Source: Bin5 sp965218625
GTDB lineage: Bacteria > Chloroflexota > Anaerolineae > Caldilineales > Caldilineaceae
Assembly: GCA_965218625.1 (NCBI GenBank)
Contig: CBDCLG010000015.1
Coordinates: 434,001 to 498,000 of the forward strand
DNA: 64,000 nt
Direction of reading: 5' to 3'
Part shown: positions 27,730 through 36,757 of the stretch, piece by piece
Position numbering within the stretch: the first letter of the stretch is position 1
Layout: the number at the start of each line of letters is the position of its first letter
Notes under the pieces: model-generated
Databases searched by the model: none
Told to the model about the DNA's origin: nothing
The model's input: the letters and a program-made list of their open reading frames with translations, nothing else
Made by a program: the position numbers and the translations under genes

Positions 27730-28458
27730 ATGACGATCACGAAGATACCCACGGCGCTACAACCGGCGGAAAAGATGAAATATCTCTCCGAGCTGATGGT
27801 CTTTCAGGATCTGACATCGAAAGAGATGGAAGAGCTGAACCGGATTACGACGATGAGCACGGTGCACAAGGGGCGGGTCTTCTACCGGCCGGAGGAGCCG
27901 GGTGAAGTGCTGTTCATACTCAAGGAGGGGCGGGTGCAACTCTATCGCATCAGCCCGGAGGGCAAGAAACTGGTGATCACGACGCTCGGCCCGCACACGC
28001 TGTTCGGTGAGATGGCGCTGCTGGGTACGAAGATGCACAATACATTCGCCGAAGCGGTCGATGACTGCCTGATCTGCATCATGAGCCGCACGGACCTGGA
28101 ACGGCTCATCCTCAGCAAACCGCAAGTCGCGTTGCGCATCCTCGAAATCACGGGACGGAGGCTGCAGGAGGCCGAGGAGAGCCTGGAAAACATGGCTTTC
28201 AAGGGCATCCCCGCACGGCTGGCCAGCCTGCTGTTGCGCCTCTCCGACGAACAGGAGTCGGACGTGGTGACCGGCCTGACGCACCAGGACCTGGCGGAGA
28301 GCGTGGGCACATACCGGGAGACGACCACGCAGGTCCTCAACGATCTCAAGTCGCAGGGGCTGATCGAAATTGGCCGCAAGCGCATCAAACTGCTGGACCG
28401 GGAGACAATTTCGGTCATTGGCAGCAAACGCATCAAGCTGTTGGACGAAAATGCGTAG
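27730..28458 (+). CDS. Crp/Fnr-family transcription regulator
   Basis: 242 residues. An N-terminal cyclic-nucleotide-binding fold (about 15-130, FYRPEEPGEVLFILKEGRVQ, GPHTLFGEMALLG) is linked by a long helix to a C-terminal winged helix with recognition segment LTHQDLAESVGTYRETTTQV. It lacks the FNR-type Cys cluster at the N-terminus. The C-terminus carries an imperfect direct duplication: IGRKRIKLLD and then IGSKRIKLLD, from a ~45-base tandem repeat (about 28368-28447). Single gene with its own promoter. The regulon and ligand are unknown. Confidence 0.9.
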   Translation: MTITKIPTALQPAEKMKYLSELMVFQDLTSKEMEELNRITTMSTVHKGRVFYRPEEPGEVLFILKEGRVQLYRISPEGKKLVITTLGPHTLFGEMALLGTKMHNTFAEAVDDCLICIMSRTDLERLILSKPQVALRILEITGRRLQEAEESLENMAFKGIPARLASLLLRLSDEQESDVVTGLTHQDLAESVGTYRETTTQVLNDLKSQGLIEIGRKRIKLLDRETISVIGSKRIKLLDENA

Positions 28459-28557
28459 GTTGCGCCGTCTTGCCGCCGCCGCAACCGATTCACCCCAGCG
28501 CAGTGTTCGCGCGTAGCGGTCCCCGCACTTCACTAGCCGCGCGCCGTTTTCCGCGCC

Positions 28558-29694
28558 ATGTATGACCGCTCAACGCAAGTCGACCGTAGTGTCGATAGTA
28601 TCAACTTTGGTATCGGCCAGCCGGACTTCGACCTCCTGCCCCATGCGCTCATGCGAAAGGTCGCGGCTGCCCGTTTCGCCGAGGGCGATACCGAGCTGCT
28701 CAACTACGGTTTCCCCCAGGGAGACGGCCGCTTCCGCTGGGCGCTGGCCGATTTTCTCAGCCAGGGCTACGACGACCAAGTGCAGCCGCAGCAGTTGATA
28801 ACCACCGCCGGCGCTTCGCAGGCGCTCGACCTGATCTGCACTTTTTTCACCCGCCCCGGCGATACCGTCTTCGTCGAAGAGCCCAGCTACTTCCTCGCCC
28901 TGCGCATCCTGCAAGAGGACCACCGGCTGCACGCCGTTCCGATCGCGACCGATGAGGACGGGCTGGTACCGGCTGCGGTGGAAGAGGCGTTGACCCGCCA
29001 CCGGCCGGTCTTCCTCTACACCATCCCGACCTACCAGAATCCCACCGGGCGCACCCTCTCACGCGGCCGCCGCCAGGAGCTGTTGGCGCTGGCCGAGGCG
29101 CACGACTTTCTCATTGTCGCCGACGAGGTCTACCATCTGCTCCACTTCGGAACGCCGCCGCCGCCGCCCTTTGCCGCGCAGGTAGACAGCGGGCGCGTGC
29201 TATCGATCGGTTCATTCTCGAAGATCCTGGCGCCGGGCCTGCGGCTGGGATGGATGCAGACGACGCCGGAGAGGGCGCAGCGCTTTGCCCTGAGCGGACT
29301 GGCGGACAGCGGCGGCGGACTTAACCAGTTCACCTCGAATCTGGTGCGCGTGGCGCTGGAGAGCGGCGGGCAGAGAGAATATCTGGACAGCCTGCGCCGC
29401 GCATACCGGGAGCGGGTCGAAGCGCTGGACGCGGCGCTGCGCCGAGAGATCGGCGCGCGCGCGGCGTGGCGCGTGCCCGGCGGCGGCTTCTTCTTCTGGC
29501 TCACCTGCGCCGAGCCGGTCGACACGAGCGCGCTGCTGGAGAGAGCGGCCGGCGCCAAGGTCGGGTTCCTGCCCGGCCGGCGCTGCTCCAGCGTCGGCGG
29601 CCAGAGCAGCTGCCTGCGGCTCTGCTTTGCCCACTATGGGATCGCGGAGATCGAAGAGGGGGTCCGGCGGCTGGGACAGGTATTTGATTTGTAG
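28558..29694 (+). CDS. PLP-dependent aminotransferase (fold type I, aminoadipate/MocR-like)
   Basis: 378 residues, class I/II aminotransferase. Substrate and cofactor features: SINFGIGQPDFDLLP, LITTAGASQALDLICTFF, YTIPTYQNPTGRTLS (Asn-Pro-Thr-Gly), LIVADEVYHLL (Asp), and the PLP lysine in SIGSFSKILAPGLRLGW. Closest in style to the stand-alone 2-aminoadipate/aromatic aminotransferase (LysN-like) group. No HTH domain is fused. The amino donor and acceptor are not predictable. The stop codon overlaps the first unit of the 7-bp tandem array. Confidence 0.88.
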   Translation: MYDRSTQVDRSVDSINFGIGQPDFDLLPHALMRKVAAARFAEGDTELLNYGFPQGDGRFRWALADFLSQGYDDQVQPQQLITTAGASQALDLICTFFTRPGDTVFVEEPSYFLALRILQEDHRLHAVPIATDEDGLVPAAVEEALTRHRPVFLYTIPTYQNPTGRTLSRGRRQELLALAEAHDFLIVADEVYHLLHFGTPPPPPFAAQVDSGRVLSIGSFSKILAPGLRLGWMQTTPERAQRFALSGLADSGGGLNQFTSNLVRVALESGGQREYLDSLRRAYRERVEALDAALRREIGARAAWRVPGGGFFFWLTCAEPVDTSALLERAAGAKVGFLPGRRCSSVGGQSSCLRLCFAHYGIAEIEEGVRRLGQVFDL

Positions 29695-29770
29695 TGGATA
29701 GTGGATAGTGGATAGTGGATAGTGGATAGTGGATAGTGGATAGCGGATAGCGGATAGCGGATAGCGGATA
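29694..29770. repeat. 7-bp tandem repeat array, 11 units
   Basis: Seven copies of GTGGATA (29694-29742) are followed by four copies of the one-base variant GCGGATA (29743-29770). The array fills the whole space between the convergent aminotransferase stop (29694) and pdxA stop (29782). The change of unit half way along suggests stepwise expansion by slippage. Confidence 0.95.
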
Positions 29771-29781
29771 GCGACTGGCAA

Positions 29782-30792
29782 TCAGTGAAAGTCTCGCGCC
29801 GCGGCCATCTGCACCGCCACGCGAATGGCGGCCAGCATGCTCTCCTCGCTGGCGCGGCCGGTGCCCGCGATATCGAAGGCCGTGCCGTGATCGACCGATG
29901 TGCGCAGGATCGGCAGGCCGATGCTGACGTTGACGCCGCTATCAAAGGCGAGCAGCTTCATCGGGATGTGGCCCTGGTCGTGGTACATGGCGACGACGAT
30001 GTCGAACTCGCCGCGGGTGGCGCGCAGAAAGACGGTGTCGGGCGGCTGCGGATCGGAGACCGTCCAGCCGCGCGCCCGCGCAGCTTCGATGGCGGGCCGG
30101 ACCTGCGTCTCTTCCTGCGCGCCGAAAAGCCCGTTTTCGCTTGCGTGGGGGTTGAGCCCGGCGACCGCGATGCGCGGCGAGCCGATGCCGAGCGACTGGC
30201 ATGAATTGTGCGCCAGCTCGATCACCTCGAGCACGCGCGGCGGCGTGACGCGGCGGATCGCCTCCTCCAGCGAGACGTGCGTACTCACATGCACGACGCG
30301 CAGATTCGGCCCCACCAGCAACATTGAGACGCGCTCGGCGTCGGTTCGTTCGGCCAGAAGCTCGGTGTGGCCGGGATAGAGGAAGCCGGCGCGGTGCATC
30401 GCCTCCTTGTTCAGCGGCGCGGTCACGACGGCGTCCGCCTGGCCCGCCAGCGCCATGTCACAGGCGCGCTGCACATATTCGACCGCGGCCCGGCCTGCGC
30501 CGGCGCTGACCTGACCGACGGGCGCCTGCGCCAGCGCGACGTTCGCCAGGTCCAGCAGCGGAACGGTGTCCGCCTGGTAGCGGCCCTCTCCGCCAGGAGC
30601 AACGATGACCTCATAGCGGGGCTTGATTCCGAGCCATTCAGCGGCCCTGGTCAGGACCTGCCGGTCGCCAATGACAAGCGGACGGCAACTGTCAAAGACC
30701 TCTCTGTGCTGCAAGGCCTTCAGAATGACCTCAGGCCCGATCCCGGCCGGGTCACCCAGCGTAATCGCCATGAGCGGACGGCTGTCAGCCAC
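29782..30792 (-). CDS. pdxA: 4-hydroxythreonine-4-phosphate dehydrogenase
   Basis: 336 residues. NAD-dependent oxidation and decarboxylation in pyridoxal phosphate biosynthesis. Family motifs: MAITLGDPAGIGPEVILKAL, DAVVTAPLNKEAMHRAGF, YPGHTELLAERT (metal His), GLNPHASENGLFGAQEE and AMYHDQGHIPMKLLAF. PdxA-like paralogs in sugar-acid catabolism share these motifs, so the substrate is a moderate-confidence call. The GTG at 30792 with AAGGGG eight bases upstream gives normal family length. The frame extends to 30894, but that part is not family-like. Confidence 0.9.
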   Translation of the reverse strand: MADSRPLMAITLGDPAGIGPEVILKALQHREVFDSCRPLVIGDRQVLTRAAEWLGIKPRYEVIVAPGGEGRYQADTVPLLDLANVALAQAPVGQVSAGAGRAAVEYVQRACDMALAGQADAVVTAPLNKEAMHRAGFLYPGHTELLAERTDAERVSMLLVGPNLRVVHVSTHVSLEEAIRRVTPPRVLEVIELAHNSCQSLGIGSPRIAVAGLNPHASENGLFGAQEETQVRPAIEAARARGWTVSDPQPPDTVFLRATRGEFDIVVAMYHDQGHIPMKLLAFDSGVNVSIGLPILRTSVDHGTAFDIAGTGRASEESMLAAIRVAVQMAAARDFH

Positions 30793-30990
30793 TGATTTAA
30801 CCCCTTTCACGCCTGTGCCGGTCGCCACTGCCAGCGCGCTGCATGGGCTCCGCGCTGCTGGGCTGATGCTATCATGCGCGCCCGCGCCCGCCAAACGCCC
30901 AGAAGAAGCACGTTAGCCGATCGGCAACGGATCCGTTACACTGTTTGACGCCTTAGTCCTTTCCCCCAATTACAACTGGAGAACTTGCAA

Positions 30991-32010
30991 ATGACAACTA
31001 TCGCACTTGTCGGCTGCGCCCACATCCACACGCCCGGATTTGTCAGGCGGCTGCAGGCTCGCCACGATGTCAAAACGGTCGCGGTCTGGGACCATGATCC
31101 AGCCCGCGCCGAGGGCTGCGCGGCGCAGCTCGGCGCGCCCGTCGCAGCCGGCCTCGATTCGATCTGGGACGACAGTTCGATCGAGGGCGTGATCGTCTGC
31201 TCGGAGACCGACCGACACGAGGCGATGGTGATCGCCGGGGCCGCGGCGGGCAAGCATCTGTTCGTGGAGAAGCCGCTGGGCATGGGCGCCGGGGACGCAT
31301 ACCGCATGGCCGACGCGATCGAGCAGGCGGGCGTCCTGTTCCAGACCGGCTACTTCCAGCGCGGCATCCCGGCGCATCAATGCCTGAGGGAACTGGTCGC
31401 CAAGGGGGTCTTCGGGCAGATCACGCGCGCCCGCTTTATCAGCTGTCACAGCGGCGCGCTGCGCGACATCTTCACGCCCCAATGGCTGTGGATGACCGAT
31501 CTGAAGCAGGCCGGCGTCGGCGCCTTTGGCGACCTCGGCACGCACGCCCTCGACCTGATGCTGTGGATGCTGGGCGACGTCGAGCGGGCAACCGCGACGC
31601 TGCAGGTGGCGCTGGGCAAGTACGGACCCGAATGCGACGAGACCGGCGAGGCCCTGTTCCGTTTCAACAGCGGCGCGATCGGCACGCTGGCCGCGGCCTG
31701 GGTCGACGTCGCCGAACCGGTCACCGCCGAGATCAGCGGCACCGAGGGCCACGCCTACATCCGCGACCGTAACGACCTCTACATCACCAACGCCAATCTC
31801 GACGGCGCCGACGGGCAATCGCCGTGGACCGATCTGCCCGCTGCCTGGCCGCACGCCTTCGACCTCTTCCTCGACGCCCTGGCAGCGGAGGACCCGTCCG
31901 CCAGGGCGGCCGTCCCGCTGGTGGGCGCGCGCGAAGCCGCCTACCGCAGCGCGGTGATGGAGGCGATGTACCGGGCGGCCGCCGACAGTCGTTGGGTGTC
32001 GGTCGTCTGA
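30991..32010 (+). CDS. Gfo/Idh/MocA-family oxidoreductase
   Basis: 339 residues. N-terminal Rossmann domain (TTIALVGCAHIHTPGFVRRL) and the family EKP motif in GKHLFVEKPLGMGAGDA, followed by the alpha/beta C-terminal domain with FGDLGTHALDLMLWMLGD (conserved Asp/His). Likely NAD(P)-dependent oxidation or reduction of a sugar or cyclitol; the substrate is not readable. GGAG lies nine bases before the ATG at 30991. Divergent from pdxA. Confidence 0.9.
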   Translation: MTTIALVGCAHIHTPGFVRRLQARHDVKTVAVWDHDPARAEGCAAQLGAPVAAGLDSIWDDSSIEGVIVCSETDRHEAMVIAGAAAGKHLFVEKPLGMGAGDAYRMADAIEQAGVLFQTGYFQRGIPAHQCLRELVAKGVFGQITRARFISCHSGALRDIFTPQWLWMTDLKQAGVGAFGDLGTHALDLMLWMLGDVERATATLQVALGKYGPECDETGEALFRFNSGAIGTLAAAWVDVAEPVTAEISGTEGHAYIRDRNDLYITNANLDGADGQSPWTDLPAAWPHAFDLFLDALAAEDPSARAAVPLVGAREAAYRSAVMEAMYRAAADSRWVSVV

Positions 32011-32075
32011 ACGGTTCAAACCTTTAGAAGGAATCGGATGCCGCTAACGACCGTATTGCCAAGGGGGACATTCCG

Positions 32076-32801
32076 ATGATGCTCAGAAGATGGCAGCGTG
32101 TGAGTTGCACGGCGAAATCAACTGCCCGAACGCGGCGGTCCCTTTGGGTCGCCGCGCTCTGTCTCCTCGCCTGCTTTGCGATGTCCGCCGTCGTCAACGC
32201 GTCGGTTGAGGATGACGCGGACATTTCGAGTCATGGGGCGATGTCTATCCCACCGCCGCCGCCGCCGGTGTACGAGACGACCGAGCTGCTCTGGAGCTAC
32301 CAGACGGGAGCCAGCGTGGAATCGACGCCCGCCGTGGCCGGTGGCATCGTCTACGCCGGCTCACGCGATGCCAGCCTGTACGCGTTCGATGCCGCCAGCG
32401 GCGAGCTTGTGTGGCGCTATGAGACCGGCAACGTCATTAAGTCTTCGCCGACGGTGGCCGGTGGAATCGTCTATGTCGGCTCGGACGACAGGCATCTGCA
32501 CGCGGTCGACGCGGCCAGCGGAGAACCGCTGTGGACGTTCCAAACGGGCTACCATGCAAAGGGCTTCGCGCCGGTGGTGGAAGGGGGCCGCGTCTACTTT
32601 ACCTCGTCGGCCACGGTGTACGCGCTCGATGCCGTCAGCGGAGAGCTGCTCTGGCAGGCCAAGCCAGGGACGAAAGCCAACTCCTCGCCGGCGGCCGAGG
32701 ATGGCATCGTCTTTGTCGGAGGGGGCGAAAACGACGTTTACGCGCTCGACGGCGCCAGTGGAGAGGAGCTCTGGCGCTTTACCACGAACGGGACGAATTG
32801 A
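32076..32801 (+). CDS. Exported PQQ-like beta-propeller protein, N-terminal part of a disrupted giant gene
   Basis: A signal peptide (SLWVAALCLLACFAMSAVVN) and a Pro-rich hinge (IPPPPPPVYET) lead into propeller blades of ~40 residues, for example SLYAFDAASGELVWRYETG and HLHAVDAASGEPLWTF. The frame stops at 32799-32801 only because of an extra A near 32795. Removing it continues the blades (IETTPAVAEGVVYVNTY) in the next frame. With the segments below it forms one gene to 36457. First of the 20-kb propeller cluster. Confidence 0.85.
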   Translation: MMLRRWQRVSCTAKSTARTRRSLWVAALCLLACFAMSAVVNASVEDDADISSHGAMSIPPPPPPVYETTELLWSYQTGASVESTPAVAGGIVYAGSRDASLYAFDAASGELVWRYETGNVIKSSPTVAGGIVYVGSDDRHLHAVDAASGEPLWTFQTGYHAKGFAPVVEGGRVYFTSSATVYALDAVSGELLWQAKPGTKANSSPAAEDGIVFVGGGENDVYALDGASGEELWRFTTNGTN

Positions 32802-33493
32802 GACCACCCCGGCTGTGGCCGAAGGTGTGGTCTATGTCAACACCTACTCCTACAGCTATGACGGCGATGGCCGCCTCTATGCGCTCGATGCCGCCAGTGG
32901 GGAGCAGCTGTGGAGCAGCGGCGTCAGCGGCATGGATTGGGCTCCGGCGGTAGTCAGACGGAGTGGTCTACGTCTCGGGCTATTACCGGGGTGTATCGCT
33001 TTCGACGCGGCCAGCGGCGAGCCGCTGCCGAACTTTCCCGTCCGGCCCGGGAGATGAATCTGCCTTGACGGTAGCGGACGGCGTCGTCTACGCCGGGGAG
33101 CTCTACGCGTTGGACGGCGCCAGCGGCGAAGTTCTTGTGGGAATACAGCTTTGTGGAAGATTACGAGCGGCCCTCTTTCGCAATGCCGCCGGCGGTGGCC
33201 GACGGGGTTGTCTACGCCGGCGCAAGCGACGGCAAGGTCTATGCCCTGGCGGCCGCGGAGAGCCCATCACAGGAGGCGCGGCCGGCTGAAGCGGATGGAC
33301 AGAAAGCGTACGCAGCGGCCGCTCCGCTCTGGCGATTCAGGACCGGCGACAGTGTCGACTCTTCAGCCGACTGTGATTGACGGCGTCGTCTATATCGGCT
33401 CAGGCGACTCCTACTTCTACGCGCTGAATGAGGCCGACGGCGAGATGTTGTGGCGCTTCAAGACGGGCGCGCGCGTGAGCTACGACCGCCGAA
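32802..33493 (+). pseudogene. Frame-broken middle of the first giant propeller gene
   Basis: Blade sequence is present throughout but hops between all three frames. The breaks I locate are near 32795, 32957, 32990, 33050, 33135, 33362 and 33484, continuing to about 33620 inside the next frame. For all but one (32990), deleting a single inserted base restores the blade consensus, for example GTTCTTGTGG to GTTCTGTGG. Blade codons on either side remain well conserved, which argues for recent damage or unpolished sequence rather than old decay. Confidence 0.8.
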
Positions 33494-36457
33494 GTGGTTG
33501 ACGGCGTGGTCTACTTCGGTTCCGCCGACGGCTCACCTGTACGCGCTCGACGCAGCCAGCGGCGAACATGCTTGTGGCGCAAGCCTGACCGGCTTGGAAG
33601 TATACTCCTCGCCGGCGGTGTGACAAGGGGGTCGGTCTACTTCGGCTCCGCCGATGGGTACGTGTACGCGCTGGATACTGCCGATGGGAAGGAGCGCTGG
33701 CGTTTCTTGACCGGCGGACCGGTGCTGTCATCGCCGAGCGTCGTGGAGGGAGTGGTCTATGTCGGCTCTGGGGCATCCAATCCCGCGATGGGACATATCG
33801 AAGACGGCTACATCTACGCGCTGGACGCGGCCACAGGCCAACAGCTGTGGGAATATGACGCGGATGGACGCGTCTACTCGTCTCCGGCGGTGGCCGGCGG
33901 CGTCGTCTACATCGGCTCGCATGACCGCCACCTCTACGCCCTGGACGCGGCCAGCGGGGAGGTGATGTGGCGTTACGACACCCACGCCTGGGTCTTCTCC
34001 TCCCCGGCGGTGGTCGACGGGATCGTCTATGTCGGATCGAATGACGGCCGCATCCACGCGCTGGACGCGGACACGGGAGAGGGGCTGTGGCGCCACCAGA
34101 CCTACGGCGCGGTCGACTCTTCACCCGCGGTCGTCGACAGCGTGCTTTATGCCGGCTCGTTTGACGGCGCCCTTTACGCGCTTGACGCGGCGACGGGCGC
34201 CGTTCAGTGGCGCTACCGCACAAACGGCGTCGTCTTCTCCTCACCGGCGGTCGTGGATGGCAAGGTGTTCTTCGGTTCCGATGATGGCCACGTTTATGCC
34301 CTGGACGGAAACAGCCGCGTGCCCGCGCAGCCGGCTTCGCAACCCCAGGCCGTACGCCCGCCGCCAGACGAGAGCGCCGCGCAGGATGCGACCGATTTCA
34401 TCTGGCGGACCCGGATAGAATATCCCGGCACGCCCTCAGTGGCGGACGGCGCCATCTACGTTGGCTCTGATGACGGTTATCTCTACCTCCTGGATGCCGC
34501 CAGCGGCGACGTGCGGCAGAGACGCAAGGTCGGCTACCTCTCTGGCTCTGCGCCCGTCGTCGTCGGGGACGTAGTTTACGCGGCGACGACCGACGGCATT
34601 CTGCGCGCGCTGGATGGCGCCAGCCTGGAGCAGCAGTGGCGGTTCAGCACGGGCGACGACAACGCATCCGCGCCTGCAGTCGCGGACGGCTCAGTCTACG
34701 CCGGTTCAAAAGACGGCCACGTCTACGGTATCGACGCCGCCAGCGGTGAGCTGCTGTGGCGTTTCCGCCCCGACACGGCTGCACGCACGGGACCGGCAGC
34801 CGCCGGGGGCCTTGTCTTTGTCGGATCCGGGGACGGCAACGTGTACGGGCTGGACGGCGCCACCGGCGAGGAGCGCTGGCGTTTCAAGACAGGTGCGGCC
34901 GTGGTGGCTGCGCCCACCGCGGCAGGGGACCTGGTCTACGTCGCTTCCGACGATGACTGGGTCTACGCCTTGGAAGTTGCCAGCGGAAGGGTGCGTTGGA
35001 AACAGTGGCTGGGCGACGGCATAAGGTCCTCTCCCGTCTTCGCGGAAGGGCTGGTCTATCTCAGCTCGTTAGAAGACCAACTCTTCGTATTGGATGCCTA
35101 CACCGGCGAAGAGCGCTGGCGCTCTCTGGTTGGAAATCCTTTGCCCGCGCCCGCTGCCGTGGCCAACGGTGTTGTCTACTTCGGAACCTATTCGCCCGAT
35201 TCCAGCAATAACTACTATTTCGCCTTGGATGCCGTCAGCGGCGAAAAGATCCGGACATACGAGTCGGCCGCTTCCGATGCTTACAGTCCCGCCGTTGACG
35301 ACGACGTTGTCCATTTCGGTTCCGACGACGGTTTCCTCTATGCGTTCCCGGCCGCGCATCTTTCTCCTTTTGAGATGGAGGCTTCAGAACCTGCGCCGGA
35401 AATCGAAGCGGACGCAGCTGCGCCCGAACTGCTGTGGCGCTTTAACGCAAAAGCCCCGGTCATAACGCCTGCGGTAGTTGCTGACGGCGTAGTCTATTTC
35501 GGGGCCGGGCACAAAGTAACCGAGAACAGTCCAATCCCCGGGGGCCTGTACGCGCTTGACGCGGCCAGTGGAAAACGGCTCTGGCAACATGGTCGGTCGC
35601 CGGCCATCTATTCTGGGCCGGCGGTTGCCGAGGGCATGGTGGTTTACAACTCGATGGGGGGCCTCCTGATTGCGTTGGATACTGCGACCGCCGAGCCGCT
35701 CTGGGAAAGTAAGATTGCATTGGACCGCACCACGCTCGGCTCTCCCTTCATACCTGTTCTGGAAAACGGGGTGGTCTTCTTCCTTTCATTATATGGCCGC
35801 CTCGACGCCTTGGATGTGGCGACCGGGAAGCGTCTTTGGAGCTTCGACGGCGGTCCTTCCGTTCACTTCTCCTCGCCCGTGCTCGAACAGGGAAAAGTTT
35901 ATGTCGATACACCGAACGGCTTCGTTTACGCGCTCGATGCCGCCAGCGGCGAGGTCGTCCAGAAGTACGCCACCAGCGGAATACGGGTTGCCGACCTCGC
36001 CGTGTCTGACGGCATCCTATACGTGGTCTCTCTCGGTCAAAACCTGCACGCCCTGGATGTGGAGAGCGCGGAACTCCTCTGGAGCAGAGCTATAGGCGGA
36101 GGCAGGTTCTTCTCACTGGCGGTGGCAGAAGGAGTCGCCTACGCCATCTCCTCTGACAACCACATTTACGCGCTCGATACGGCCGGCGGTGACCAGCTCT
36201 GGCGATATCCCGTAGAAGCAGAACTTTTCTCCCGGCCTGAGGTGGCGGCAGGGGTCGTCTACGTAGACTCCCGCGAAGGCAACCTTTACGCGCTGGATGC
36301 CGCCAGCGGCGAGCTTCTCTGGCGATACGAAACAGGCCTGAGCGATTTTTCCACGCCAACCGTGGCCGGCGGTGTGATATATATTGGCACGATGGAAGGC
36401 CATCTCTACGCGCTCAAAGCGCCGCAGCCGGATCCGTCGCACCCGGCCGGCCAGTAG
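33494..36457 (+). CDS. PQQ-like beta-propeller giant protein, main open segment
   Basis: 987 codons of propeller blades without its own signal peptide, so it is the continuation of the gene starting at 32076. The first ~40 residues still contain compensating indels (about 33532-33620). Three propellers follow, separated by Pro/Ala linkers VPAQPASQPQAVRPPPDES and FEMEASEPAPEIEADAA. Blades such as FRPDTAARTGP and DDDWVYALEVASG recur nearly unchanged in the gene at 43404, showing shared modules. Ends GHLYALKAPQPDPSHPAGQ. The function is unknown. It is predicted to lie outside the membrane. Confidence 0.85.
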   Translation: MVDGVVYFGSADGSPVRARRSQRRTCLWRKPDRLGSILLAGGVTRGSVYFGSADGYVYALDTADGKERWRFLTGGPVLSSPSVVEGVVYVGSGASNPAMGHIEDGYIYALDAATGQQLWEYDADGRVYSSPAVAGGVVYIGSHDRHLYALDAASGEVMWRYDTHAWVFSSPAVVDGIVYVGSNDGRIHALDADTGEGLWRHQTYGAVDSSPAVVDSVLYAGSFDGALYALDAATGAVQWRYRTNGVVFSSPAVVDGKVFFGSDDGHVYALDGNSRVPAQPASQPQAVRPPPDESAAQDATDFIWRTRIEYPGTPSVADGAIYVGSDDGYLYLLDAASGDVRQRRKVGYLSGSAPVVVGDVVYAATTDGILRALDGASLEQQWRFSTGDDNASAPAVADGSVYAGSKDGHVYGIDAASGELLWRFRPDTAARTGPAAAGGLVFVGSGDGNVYGLDGATGEERWRFKTGAAVVAAPTAAGDLVYVASDDDWVYALEVASGRVRWKQWLGDGIRSSPVFAEGLVYLSSLEDQLFVLDAYTGEERWRSLVGNPLPAPAAVANGVVYFGTYSPDSSNNYYFALDAVSGEKIRTYESAASDAYSPAVDDDVVHFGSDDGFLYAFPAAHLSPFEMEASEPAPEIEADAAAPELLWRFNAKAPVITPAVVADGVVYFGAGHKVTENSPIPGGLYALDAASGKRLWQHGRSPAIYSGPAVAEGMVVYNSMGGLLIALDTATAEPLWESKIALDRTTLGSPFIPVLENGVVFFLSLYGRLDALDVATGKRLWSFDGGPSVHFSSPVLEQGKVYVDTPNGFVYALDAASGEVVQKYATSGIRVADLAVSDGILYVVSLGQNLHALDVESAELLWSRAIGGGRFFSLAVAEGVAYAISSDNHIYALDTAGGDQLWRYPVEAELFSRPEVAAGVVYVDSREGNLYALDAASGELLWRYETGLSDFSTPTVAGGVIYIGTMEGHLYALKAPQPDPSHPAGQ

Positions 36458-36514
36458 CCTGTCCAAAAGTGTGAATGCATTGCCTTACCCACATGCCACT
36501 CGGGGGACGATGCC

Positions 36515-36724
36515 ATGTCCCATAAGACGGCAAGAGGACTGAAGAAGAAGAAGGCGCCGCGCCGGCGCGTCCGCCGCTCAAGTGAGACGTTCGCTCATGC
36601 GGCACGCAGGCCTGCAACGGGCGGACTTGCGCTCGCACTCGCCATACTTCTCATTCTGGCCGGCTGCAGGGCGATACTGCCGGCACGTGGAAGCCGCTCC
36701 AGTTGCCCGGCAAGCGCGGCCTGA
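36515..36724 (+). pseudogene. Orphan lipoprotein signal peptide (truncated propeller-lipoprotein gene)
   Basis: 69 codons with a good ribosome site (GGGGG eight bases before the ATG). The sequence HAARRPATGGLALALAILLI followed by LAGCRAI matches the signal/lipobox heads of the propeller lipoproteins at 49263 and 50778 (RPAPGRLALALTLLFILAGC). The body is missing. After ~20 unrelated residues it stops, 33 bases before the giant gene at 36758. It looks like the 5' end left after loss or replacement of a propeller lipoprotein gene. Confidence 0.65.
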
Positions 36725-36757
36725 TTCCCAACAAAGGTCGTACTGGAGGTTGCCCCG

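Noticed and set aside
28458..28486. Terminator after the Crp/Fnr gene (GGTTGCG/CGCAACC)
   Set aside because: A 7-bp stem with a long loop and no T-tract; too weak to call.
29694..29770. CRISPR array
   Set aside because: The 7-bp units are directly adjacent with no spacers, and there are no cas genes.
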